Shown one piece after another: positions 36,014 to 46,487 of a DNA stretch of 64,000 nt. Location: contig CM038470.1 in the NCBI GenBank assembly GCA_021464415.1, positions 35,210,099 to 35,274,098 of the forward strand. Reading direction: 5' to 3'. This stretch comes from Lonicera japonica. Lineage: Eukaryota; Streptophyta; Magnoliopsida; Dipsacales; Caprifoliaceae. A program made the translations under genes and the position numbers. A model generated the notes under the pieces. That model was not told where the DNA came from. It saw only the letters and a program-made list of their open reading frames with translations, and ran no database searches. The number at the start of each line of letters is the position of its first letter. The stretch's first letter is position 1.

Positions 36014-36639
36014 TAGGAGTGTCCAGAATCCAATCCAAACCGAGGAACCGATCCAATCCAATCCATTTTTCCTGGATTTTATCGATGATTGGATTGGATC
36101 GGATGCAAAATTTGAAAAGCAAAAAAAATTGGATCGTTTCCGGTTTGATGTGTTCTAGGAACCGATCCAATCCAATCCAATATTAAAATTGTCACATGTA
36201 TCTCCCTCATTAGTGGCATAATTTAATATATACAAGGGGTCACTTTAAAATCATTTAATCTTAGTTTGTTATTTAATATTTAGCTTAATCATGTATGGTT
36301 CGTCACTTGGTATAATTATGTATTTTTAGTTAGACAGTAGACATTTTAACTTGAAGCTATTTGGTTGAACACTTAAACTTTATTTGTAATGGATTTTATT
36401 TAATTTACAAGTAGTTTTCGTCTTGTTTTACATTAAAATTGAACATTTCAAGAATTTAATATATCTTATTTTAAACTTCTAATCTGATCGGATCGAAATC
36501 GATCCAATCCAACATTTAATTGGATCGGATTTGTAAAGTGTATTGGATTGGATTGGATGCCAAAACCTAAAATCGACATTGGATCGGATCGGATGCGGAT
36601 GGTTTAAAATGACCGGATCGGATTAGATAGACACCCCTA
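36014..36639. mobile_element. hAT-type MITE with GGATCGGAT motif clusters
   Basis: Termini TAGGAGTGTCC and the inverted GACACCCCTA, flanked by GCTCTGAC (36006-36013) and GTTCTGAC (36640-36647). This is an 8-bp target duplication with one difference, as usual for hAT. The end regions repeat GGATTGGATCGGAT-type motifs in both orientations. It interrupts the gag remnant, so it is younger than the Tekay-like insertion. Confidence 0.8.
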
Positions 36640-36647
36640 GTTCTGAC

Positions 36648-36990
36648 CAGAAGCACGTACACGCGACGACCACTAGCACTCAAACCACTAACTCCACCAC
36701 GCCTAGGACAATCTTTACGATAATGATCACGACTCTTACAGATGAAGCATGCAGTTCTAGGACCCTTAGGAGTAGACTCTATCGGCATAGTTACGGAATG
36801 GGAAACCTTCGCAGTCTCCACGATCATTTCTCGACGAAGATACTTGATTAACGGTGCTCCACCACTCTCAACCCATTCAGAACCATTCGTCCTAAGAGGA
36901 CAACGCTTCATCACATGCTTAGATGACCCACAACTATAGCATGCATGAGCTAAAGACTTACGCTTCTCTCTAGTGATGCACGGATTGAAT
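36648..36990 (-). pseudogene. gag: gag nucleocapsid remnant with two CCHC zinc knuckles
   Basis: Minus-strand frame containing CYSCGSSKHVMKRC followed about 60 residues later by CFICKSRDHYRKDC. Both fit the C-x2-C-x4-H-x4-C retroviral-type zinc knuckle that binds element RNA in the capsid. The frame downstream runs into the hAT MITE at 36639 and is broken there. Upstream it stays open for at least another dozen residues, then is lost. A two-knuckle nucleocapsid is seen in several Gypsy lineages. Clearly non-functional. Confidence 0.75.
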
Positions 36991-37280
36991 AAAAAGATAT
37001 CAAACTCGTCAGTTTGAACAGCCCTATTACCTTATCCACTGTTCCCAAAATTGAGTCAGTCCCAATACCGACAATCACAGTAAATGGAGGAGTAGTATTT
37101 ATGTCACTAGAAGAAGACATCTTGAAAAGAAGTGCACACGATAAACAAAAGAGGTATGTCTAATACGCAAGTGGGTGGTCCATGGCATGGGATATCAAGG
37201 GACTTAGAAGGAATATATGCATAACATTCGCCAAAAACACATAACTACTGATAAACCTCCAAAAAAAATCGGATTTATAC

Positions 37281-37291
37281 CTCTGATACCA
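37281..37291 (-). other. Primer-binding site for initiator Met tRNA
   Basis: Minus-strand TGGTATCAGAG, three bases after the 5' LTR end, complementary to the 3' end of plant initiator Met tRNA; the start point of minus-strand DNA synthesis. Confidence 0.85.
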
Positions 37292-37830
37292 ACTTGTGAC
37301 GCCCCGAATCCCGTTATGAGATTTTCACCTCCAGGACCCGGTTAGTCACGGATGCCGTGCGCGACGGCAAGTTTGAATATGTAAAAGCATAACTTTTAAA
37401 AACTTTTCTTTAATAAAACATGATCTTTAAAAAGTCCCGTTTTAGAAAATTTCAGCATGTGGAGTTCATTTCATTAATCAACCACCCCGTAAGGTTTAAA
37501 ACAAATTTGATACAATTAATCACATTTAACCACAATTTCAAATACACTCCACATATATAAAAACCATTTATACAAATCCGAAATCAACATCCATCACCCA
37601 AAATAGTTATAGAGTCCATACAAAAATACAAGGAGTTTAACATAACAAAAAATTATACAACATGGTCCTTAGTCTAAGGTCCGGAAGGTTCTATTGACAT
37701 CAGAGGCTTTTAGACAATACACACGCTCCACCCCGAAACTTATCCTACAAAACTATTAGAGAATAGAATGAGCTAAATCCAAGCTCAGTGGGAACTATAC
37801 GGATTTTTATTGAAAATACATATCACATTC

Positions 37831-38578
37831 TGTAGACACCCCAATCCGTTACCCCCGCAAGAACCCTAAAGAACCCTCGCTAGTACCTTTTTTAGTATGA
37901 AACTCGCCCAAAAGTACTAGAAACTGATCCGAGAAGTTTGTAGCCCAACAAACCCATTCCCAGAAGGATTTGTCATGCGACAAATCCACTTTTTAGGTGT
38001 TTGTCGTGCGACAAATCCACTTTTTAGCACGACAAACCTTCAGATGTTACGCGACAAACCCCTTTGACCCAAACCATCCACTCCCTGACACATCAGTCTG
38101 TCAGGGACATCGCTTTAGCCGTTTGTTGCGCGATATTGTTTCATATGTCGCGCGACACTTGCTTTTTCTGGGAGAATGTCGTGTGACAATCTCCCCTGAA
38201 CAGTCTAAATAGGCCAACACCCCAAGGGTTTGAAGGAAGGATTTTTGGAATCTGAAAAGAAGAAGGGTTATTATCTAAAAAAATTTGATTTTCTAAGAAG
38301 TATTCAAGGAATCTCCGAGTTTCAATACTCGACGTCTCTAATATTAAAATCGAATTCTCGACTGTATCTGGAGAAGAAAAGTCTATATTTGTCGGATCAT
38401 TTTCGGTCATATTATATTTTCTCTCTCGTATTCTTATTATTATCGTCGGGAAGGTAATTAAAATCCCTTCTAATAATTAAAATTAAATATCTGCATACCG
38501 ATTTTACTGCATTTTATAGACTTGCTTAAATTTTCCTACTTGAGTTTGCTATATATAAATACTTCTTATTTTCGGGAA
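37831..38578 (+). mobile_element. Tat-type LTR fragment with seven TGTCGCGCGACA-type sites
   Basis: Starts TGTAGACACCCCAATCCG, as in the Tat-type LTRs on the other strand at 48028 and 53696. Sites start at 37971, 38002, about 38023, 38045, 38124, 38146 (perfect) and 38177. Spacings are 31, 21, 22, then a gap holding inverted repeat CCCTGACA/TGTCAGGG (38083-38106), then 22 and 31. A TATA-like TCTAAATAGG follows at 38204. The LTR is cut at 38578 by a SIRE-type LTR. Confidence 0.75.
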
Positions 38579-38958
38579 TGTTGACTTAAAGGTCTTAATC
38601 TTATTTTGATAATAACAATAAATCAATCATGTATTTAACATGTTCTTGATTTAAGTTTATAGTTTTCTTATTTGAAAAATCAAGAATAGCATGATTGCTC
38701 AAAAGAAGTTTGACAAAGATCATTCAATCAATATCCGATCAAGTCAACAAAGCAATAAACTAGCAAGAGATCATTCTTATCACACACATGTTACCAATGC
38801 ATTTCATGAAGCACAAAAGATCAAGGATCATATGCTAAAGCTTCAAGGGAAAAGCTTCAAGTGGAGAATCAATTTGAAGAAACAAATTGAAGCATTCAAA
38901 GACTCACATATTCGGTGATTGAGTGTTTGCTTAGGATTAATGTAAAGTTTCTTCAAAT
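38579..38958 (+). mobile_element. SIRE-type LTR fragment, 3' truncated
   Basis: Starts TGTTGACTTAAAGGTCTTAA like the other SIRE-type LTRs. It ends abruptly after GTAAAGTTTCTT, where Tekay LTR sequence resumes. No target duplication, so its 3' end was lost in a deletion. Confidence 0.7.
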
Positions 38959-39305
38959 TGATTCTAACATAATGCCTCAGTGCTCTTCTCCATGTCTTCT
39001 CTAATTGAGGAATGGCTCAGGGACTTAGTTCTCTAAGTAAGTCATTCGAAGATAACCTTCAAGACATTTTCTCAGGAATAACACTTCAATAATTAACGAG
39101 AAGAACACCTATACAAGTCACAGAAGGAACCACACTATGAGAGACCCCCTAGCAGGGTGGTGTCCTTTGGTAGTCCAACTACTTCCCGGGAGACTCACCA
39201 AATGGGTCGGTAGTGGCACATGGGACCTACTCCGTTTGTCAAGAAAACTCATCTAACACATAACACATAGTCCTGTGGAAAGGCAAGATACATATAGTGG
39301 GCTTT

Positions 39306-41603
39306 TGTAACAACCCGTCTAATTAAGCAGGTGTTAACGGATGCTGTATCTAATTAACAACAGATAAACAAATGATTATAATCGACAATCTTATACAAGG
39401 TAGAGAAATTTAATAAAAATTCGGCATGAAGTATTCGTATCACAAGGAAAGCCATCCTGTTAGACCAACACAACTATTATTTAGAATAATTCTCAACTCG
39501 ATTACAATCCAAATACGAAATAGTCTGATACAACAAACTAAACATAATCCAAGTTCAAAAATACAAACTAGTACATCCATAGAAGGTCTAAAGTACCCAA
39601 ACCAAATAGAAAATTACAATTACTACAATGAAGCATAAAATGACTATCAATTCTCAAGAGGCATCAGAGAAGACTCTAAGATGAACTCAAACCTGTTCCA
39701 CGACCTCTACCCGAGATACAAAGTGTACCTGAAAGAAAAAAGAATGAATGAGCCAAAAAGGCCCAGTGGGAACTATAGGGAAAGGGAAAAATGCCATGCA
39801 GAGACGTATCACAATACAAGAGATCACAATTATAGCAGTTAACACAAATTCCTAATTTCTACCAATTAATAGAAACATCTATTAATTATACTGTGAGATA
39901 AGTCAATTATTATCAATACTTAACTCACACAATAACAGTATAAACGTCCATCCACCTCCTCCTCCTCCTCGACCTAATATCGGTACTAGACGAAATGACA
40001 CTCACATACGCACCCCATCTATACCATGGGTATGTGCATTGGTAACCAGATTTATGGTACCCCATCTTTTCATGGGTATATGAAATAGTATAATATAAGC
40101 ATTTATATACCGGTGCTTATCCTGTTCCAACAATCTCAATATTTCATAGCCATTGGTTTAATTTGCCAAAAACATTTCCAAAGTTGTCTCATATAATTAA
40201 TGAAGTTAACCAATCTGTATTAACACAATATTCTACTCAAATAGCCCATTAATTAGTTAATTATCAGGTTTGAGAAGAATATCTCATGAATTACACAACA
40301 CGTTATAGTAATAAACATGATTTTCAATGGTTTCATAAGCCAATATTGAGGATAAATCATTAGAGAATTTAGACTCGTCATCTAGCCTTTAGTACATGTC
40401 TAATAACAAAATAAAATATGATATATGTTCTAAAAATTTAAGAATTTAAGTAGAAATCTCAAGTATTAGACATGTATATGACGTTTCTAGCCATTTCAGT
40501 ACCAAATTCTAACTTGAACACCTAAATGTCGACATGCATTATAATCAACCTCCATATTCATCAAATATAACCAATGTACCATCAACATCAAAGCTCAAAA
40601 GGTTTAATCAATGGCTATACAACATGCATGCAAGAGAAACTATGAATTTGGTACTGAAAATCTAGTATTTCAACTCACTTAACAATAAATGCATCGAAAA
40701 ACAAAGATGATAGGGAAGTTCCCACCTGAAAACTAGAAGAATAGAGATTGGATGACCTGGAATAAGCTCAAATGGTCCCCCACATCAAGCATGCAAGCCT
40801 GGAAATGAGTTGAGAAGGCGAAGAAAATGAAAAATCTGAGTTTTCGGTATAAAACTCTCAATTTTGAGCTATGAAACCCCAATATTACTCCAAGAACCAC
40901 TCTATCTCTCTCTAGAATAGCTATGAGCTCACTTTTGTCGAAAATGGACTGAAATGGAGGTGGAAGAGGTTTAAAAACGGGTCAAAGTTGGTCAAGACGA
41001 TATAAACGATGTTATGGAGTTACTGTTTGTAATTTAGTCATAACTTTTTGCTCAGAACTCTGATCGGGATGATCTTTATATCAGCGGAAAGGAAATTCAA
41101 AGATATACAACTTTGTTGAAAGATGTTACACCAAATTTGGGACAAATTAATACCAGAATTTCGTCGAAGACAGTACACGGCCGAAACACTACAGAAATCT
41201 GATATGAGTAGATTTTGTTAACCGGCTTACTTTGCACTCAGTTTTGATCAACGAGGAGCACGAATTAGCTTCCGGTCAAAACACAAAAATTGTATAAGGA
41301 AATATGATGAAGCTACAGGTGTTGACGGAGTGGAATTTGGGTAAATAATGAGGAAGTTATGAGTCTCCAAAGTTGACTAAAATTCAACTGACGAGTAAAT
41401 AATCCCGATTCTAAAAATGCCTCCAAAATTCCTGATTCAAGTTCAAATACACCAAAAATTTTTAGAATAGTTTTAAATTCATAAAAAGACATGATGGAAA
41501 ATAATGAACTTAATTCAGACATTCCTAAGCCTAGGAATGTTACACGTCAAAACGAAAAAATTTATCGAAACAAAAGCAAATTAAACTAACACGGGGTGTT
41601 ATA
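39306..41603 (-). mobile_element. Solo LTR of a second chromovirus-like Gypsy family, target duplication GCTTT
   Basis: 2298 bp, TGTAACAACCCG to CGGGGTGTTATA, flanked by GCTTT (39301-39305 and 41604-41608). The inverted CCCG/CGGG ends resemble the Tekay-like LTR, but the sequence is a different family. No palindromic site array was found in it, so it serves as a contrast to the other LTRs. Strand is a guess from similarity to the Tekay-like LTR. Confidence 0.75.
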
Positions 41604-42961
41604 GCTTTTAACCAGGGTGGAATCACCTTCTGCTTTTCCCGTGCACGGTTTAGGGGCTTTCACCCAAGGACAGCAAATAGGCAACCCGTCTCTGAGCCAC
41701 ACGATAGTAATCGGGTGCTCAGTCTATCAAATCTAACCTATACGTGTGATCACAACAACAGGAATATACCAATTCCTCACTCAAAAATATATATAAATCA
41801 TCAATCACACGTATGACTATCCACATATATATACAAGCACACAATAATCATCATCATTCATATATCATTATCTCAAGTGTCACACCACACTTGTATTTCA
41901 TGACTTAATCGTGTTATAGTTATTTCTATATTACCGCCAATAGGTTTATTGTCATTATCCATCGCTCATTATCCATTATTATAGCTTTGTCTTTAATAAA
42001 ATATCATGTACGAAATTCTAAGGCCGAATGGGTTTTATTAAAGCCATCGTGTCATTCATCAAGCCATGATCACTTTCTATATTTATTCACCTAACCGGTA
42101 TGCGTAAGGTGTGCTATCCCCTTATGGTCATGGTTACAACCCACAACTTACCAAATCAAATTACTTACATTACTAGAGTGAATCGAGGTTGTGATCTCAT
42201 TACTAATACTAATAACAGTTTCTACAGAACACTAGGCTCAAAGGCTAGTATACACCATTCCCGCCTTAGTGGGTTCGTAGTACAAACATTATGAACCGTG
42301 TTCAACACCTATAGTTAATAACATATCTATCTATACCTACCATTTATAACCCACAATCAACCACTTATAAGGCACAAATACCAAAACCCCCAAGTTCCTA
42401 GGTTAAACATGATTTATAGGGTGGGTTCCTTACGAATCATGGCATAAATGAGCGAAAACATGAATCTACTATTCTAATCATGCAATTGGTGTCATATTTT
42501 ATCAAAATCAACCATTAATCGAAGTTTTACTTAGCCCAACCCTCATGCACATCACAAACCTAGGGCTTTTTAGAAAATCCCCCAATTCTTTTAGAAAACC
42601 CTAGTGCAATAAGTAATAATTTGGAAAACAAGTTTTATAGTATTGTTCCCACCTTAGAGAAGCAAGATTGCAGAGTTAAGGAAGCGTAGACACCGAACCT
42701 CGAACCCCTGTCTCTTGCTCAAGCTCCCATGGACGTAAACCAAGGTAGAAGATGATGAATAGTGATGGAGGGGGTGATTTGAAGCTCAAATATTGGATTG
42801 GAATAAAGAATCAACAAGAGACCCTCAAGAATCTCTCATAATCTTTTTTTAGAACTCTCTAAGGAGTGTGGGAGGTGTAGTGCTCGAAAATGAAGAGTTT
42901 GGGTGTGTTAAAAGGGTGAAAATCGGGTCAAAGACGGTCAAAACTGGTTGTGACAAAAAGC

Positions 42962-42995
42962 ATGATCAATCATCGCCAAACCTATGATTGATCAT
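42962..42995 (-). promoter_or_regulatory. Two ATGATCGATCAT-type sites in the Tekay-like 5' LTR
   Basis: ATGATCAATCAT (42962-42973) and ATGATTGATCAT (42984-42995), starts 22 bp apart. Homologous to the first and fourth sites at 34748-34865; three sites are missing relative to the other LTR. Confidence 0.7.
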
Positions 42996-43410
42996 GGTGA
43001 CTGCAGCACCATCCTCTTACTTTCTAGGCCCAAAACTAACCCTGAAATGGTTGAATCTCGACTCAGCCCAAACATGAAAGTTGTAGAGGGGAAAAAAATG
43101 AAAACATGGTCATAAACGGAGAGTAGTTGGAATATTGAATGCAAAAGTTATGGCGTCTCAAAGTTGGCCAAAAATCAATGAATCACGAAAAGTCGAAACA
43201 CACGATTTATACCTCGGTTTCGATCCGAACCACTTGAATAACGTAACAATTGTTTCCACAAACTTAATATACCTAATAAGACATACTAGAAGTACTGGTT
43301 CAAGTACGAAGGGCTTGGAACCTAATGCTCACTCTCCAACGGAGATTAAGCCTTAACCGGACTTAAGAGAAGGTCAACGCGAAAAACTAGACACAATGTA
43401 TTACAATATG

Positions 43411-44453
43411 TGACGGTTTTTAGTGCACCTAAAAATCTTCACAACCTTCAATGTCATAAAAGAATTCACCGTTTTTAAAACCGTCAAAAATAAATAATTA
43501 TTAAATGACGCTTTTGTGAAAACATGTCTTTAAAGTTGTACTGTAAAGAGTTATTTCCCATTAAAAATAGTCATATATATGTTCTAAAAATGACGGTTTT
43601 GACGGGTTAAAAATAACTAACATGTTATAGGAACACTATTCTTCGTAAAAGCGTCATTTTTATAAAATTAAGGCACACTTTTCCAAAAAAACAGTCATTT
43701 TTATGTTAAATACGTCATTTATAAATTTATAATAATACTCTTTTATCCTGCTCGTCAAAATAAGGATTTGACTAACACAAAGAAAACGTCATTTATTTAG
43801 ATACATTAGCAGCTATTTTAAGAAAGCCATTATGAATGAAAAAATATTTTCTAAAAAACAAAATTTAAAATTAAAAGCCTGTCAAATAATTTCAAGATCT
43901 AAAATATATAGATATACAACTATTAAATGACAATATACAAGAAATTAAATAAAAGATCCAATTATATAACACTTCTGCTCCACATAATTAATTAAAATAC
44001 TAAATCCATAACTGACAATCAAGTTAACTAACTACGTCAAAATGTACTAATATAAATAATTTGTCCATAGTGAACAAAATAACAATGGAGATATTAAACT
44101 AAAGACTAAATGTCAAAACCATATATACCAACTAAGTATTTATCGTGTTAACCATATGAGAAAAAAAATAGGAATAGAGGCTAGTTAGTCTATATGTATA
44201 TGTCCACCATAGCTCTTCAAAAAACCTTGCTTCCGTTGCATAACTTCTAAGTAGTGGAATCCAATCAAGTATTGGATCCACCTAATTAACCTGTGACCAC
44301 AATAATTGTACCAATTATATTTTGACTTTGTATAATATCAAACTCAAACTTAATCACTGTATAATACACAATAAAATAATGAAATTAAAGAATACTATAT
44401 ATGATTAAACCAATTCTTTTGCAAACATGAGGAAGTATTGCTATTTTAGCTAA
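43411..44453 (+). mobile_element. CACTA transposon continuation with subterminal repeats
   Basis: Resumes the element begun at 31582. Motifs GACGGTTTT, AACCGTC, TGACGG and CGTCATTT recur on both strands between 43415 and 43800, as in CACTA subterminal regions. No transposase sequence. Interrupted again at 44459 by a Tat-type element. Confidence 0.55.
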
Positions 44454-45434
44454 ACCACAGTGAGAATCCGCAAATGTGACCTCCGGGTCTCAATCCCTTG
44501 TTTTAGGGGTCTAAATCATCGAAACGAGTTTCGTTGTTTCATTTACGTCGATGTAATGATAAATCAAGTTGTACATTCCTATTTCCTATTTTCTATTTTT
44601 AAATGCAAAGGGGTTCGTTTAGAGTTTCCGGTATATTTTACGAGAAAACGAACAAAAAGTTTGTATAAGGGAAAAGGTCCTAGGCAAGCCTTTTCCCTTA
44701 CAAGATTATCTATGAAACCAAGGTTCTATAGGGTTTGAAAACTATATTATGGTTTGGGAAGGTTTAAGCACCCATTCCAGCTTTTTAGTGTCTAGTGGCT
44801 TTATATGTTTATTCTATGTTGAAAAACTTGGATGCTTTTATTAACAGTCTACCACTTTTCGAAAATAATTTGTAAAGGAACCTGATTTTAGGAAAAACGA
44901 GAGAAATGGTGAAAACCTTGTATTCTGTGATCCAATGTTTTGTTTTTGTTGAAATCAAAGTACTAATGACAAAGTTTATAAGTTTTAAAATTAAAAAAGA
45001 TTCCGATATTGTTTCCTCAGATAACAATGTCAGCTTATCTTTGTTTTGGTTGTTTTTAGAAAAGGTCGAATCTTATCGGGACTGATTTGATATAAAATTG
45101 AACTCTTGAGGAGAATGTATCAGATATATCACAATCTATATGAAAGACATGGTATATCCGAGTTTTAATTCCTAAGTAAGTTTCATCAATCCAGGTTTTT
45201 AAAAACATGGTTTTATCCGGATGATAATGTACTCACTTTTTCTAGTTTTATAAATGATTTTATTAGGGTTTTGTTTTGAAAATGTCAGGCTACCGGTAAC
45301 TTGACAATAATTTTATTCAATTAGAAAATGGATAGAACAACATATATGAAAAATGAAAAAAGTACACAAATATATAATTTTAAAGACTAGAAGAATCTTT
45401 CGTTACCTTCCTGATGATATATATAAGAAAAAAC

Positions 45435-45705
45435 TTTTTTGACAATGGTGAGGATTTGGTACTTGGTGACGCAAAAATTGCCCCTGATCACGATTTGGAG
45501 GTAGATGTTCATAATTTGGCGGTGCAGTTCGTTCAGCCGACAACTCTTCTAATTGTATTCGGGTATTCTGTTGCTCGGTAGTGATGCCTGCCAAACTCTG
45601 ACTAACAAACAGGACTAAACGATGCGTATCTTCTAGGGTTGGCTTAGTTCTTGATGCCTCGACTAGGCTCTAATCAACGGCTCGGATTTCTGGCTCATCC
45701 GACAT
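45435..45705 (-). pseudogene. Probable gag N-terminal remnant
   Basis: Minus-strand frame from an ATG at 45705 reading MSDEPEIRAVD, then one stop, then a polar, Q/E-rich stretch (EQQNTRIQLEELSAER). Position just inside the element after the leader suggests the start of gag; no conserved gag motif confirms it. Confidence 0.35.
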
Positions 45706-45908
45706 GAATGGCGTGCTTGAAATCACTAATCTTCATGTATGATCTAGTCCGGCCTAACCTTCCAGACTGTGGTCTTGGGACTATAGATAAAACCATGTGG
45801 CGGAGATGAAGAAAGACTATGGTGTGACTGAATTTTTGCCAAAAGAACTACTTTGAGGAAAAATAACAATGAGACAAGTCTCAAATTTTGTGAAGATCGC
45901 GAGTAAAA

Positions 45909-46199
45909 TCAGCCGTGAGGTGGTACATCCCCCATGGCTAACCAATCATCTGTTTTATTTGGACTTGATCTTATATGCAACGCAAGTGAACGTATAGTTA
46001 AGGCTTCAGTCTCCCTCCTATTTATCAAGACCTCGTGATATACCCTAGGGGCAGGTACGTGCGAAAGTCTTTTGATATACTTCTTGAGTACGTGAGTGTT
46101 CTCATCACTCGATAGACCTCTGGGGCGTAATTGGCCAAAGAGAGTGGAAGTAAATGCTTTCGGTTTACGTTGGCCTAAGCGAACCAACTCCCTAAACAC
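45909..46199 (-). CDS. Unassigned 96-residue frame in the Tat-type leader
   Basis: Open minus-strand frame between the primer-binding site and the possible gag start. Basic and rich in R, L and K, with no recognisable domain. Ogre-type Tat elements carry an extra open frame before gag, so this might be a remnant of one. Equally it may be chance. Confidence 0.25.
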   Translation of the reverse strand: MFRELVRLGQRKPKAFTSTLFGQLRPRGLSSDENTHVLKKYIKRLSHVPAPRVYHEVLINRRETEALTIRSLALHIRSSPNKTDDWLAMGDVPPHG

Positions 46200-46487
46200 T
46201 TACAATACTTCCGAGGGTTTGGGGTAGAAAATCACACTTGTAAAATTTTGCATGAATAGTGACATACGTGAAAGGTTTTTGAAAGGATTGATTCATAAAT
46301 ATCTTATCGTTCAACGTATGTTTTGAAAACCTCATTTTCTATTTGAAAAGATATTTATTCACAAACAATTAACAGTGAATAAACGAAAGTAGAGAAAGCA
46401 GTAAAGACATTATTCAACATAAAAAAAATAATGAAGTCCACATATAAGAGCCTAGTTCTCTAGATTGTTCCCCAACAAATTCGACAC

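Larger units (their letters stand above)
35262..37294 (-). mobile_element. Internal remnant of the Tekay-like element
   Basis: About 2 kb between the LTRs, containing the primer-binding site (37281-37291), a gag zinc-knuckle remnant (about 36648-36990), the hAT MITE (36014-36639), non-coding sequence and the polypurine tract (35262-35273). Confidence 0.7.
31638..43405 (-). mobile_element. Tekay/Del-like Gypsy element, target duplication ATATG, mostly LTR
   Basis: Whole insertion flanked by ATATG (31633-31637 and 43406-43410). Reading the minus strand: 5' LTR (43405 to 37295, with nested insertions), primer-binding site TGGTATCAGAG (37291-37281, complementary to initiator Met tRNA), a remnant of gag, polypurine tract AAGGAGGGGAGA (35273-35262), 3' LTR (35261 to 31638). 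LTR ends are TGTAATACCCCG and GGGCGTCACA. The 3.6-kb LTR and Met PBS fit the Tekay/Del chromoviruses. Protease, reverse transcriptase, RNase H and integrase are absent, so the element is a large deletion derivative. Confidence 0.85.
37295..43405 (-). repeat. 5' LTR of the Tekay-like element, interrupted
   Basis: Homologous to 31638-35261 in three pieces: 37295-37830, about 38960-39305 and 41604-43405. The first gap holds a Tat LTR piece and a SIRE LTR piece, and about 0.8 kb of LTR sequence (equivalent to roughly 32155-32975) is missing there. The second gap is the solo LTR 39306-41603. The LTR ends GTATTACA at 43405 in plus orientation. Confidence 0.8.

Noticed and set aside
37281..37291. 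tRNA-like sequence
   Set aside because: Only the 11-nt complement of the initiator Met tRNA 3' end, next to an LTR: a primer-binding site, not a tRNA gene.
39306..41603. Expected a palindrome array in this solo LTR as in the others
   Set aside because: No repeated palindrome was found on reading it, so the design is not universal among LTRs here.
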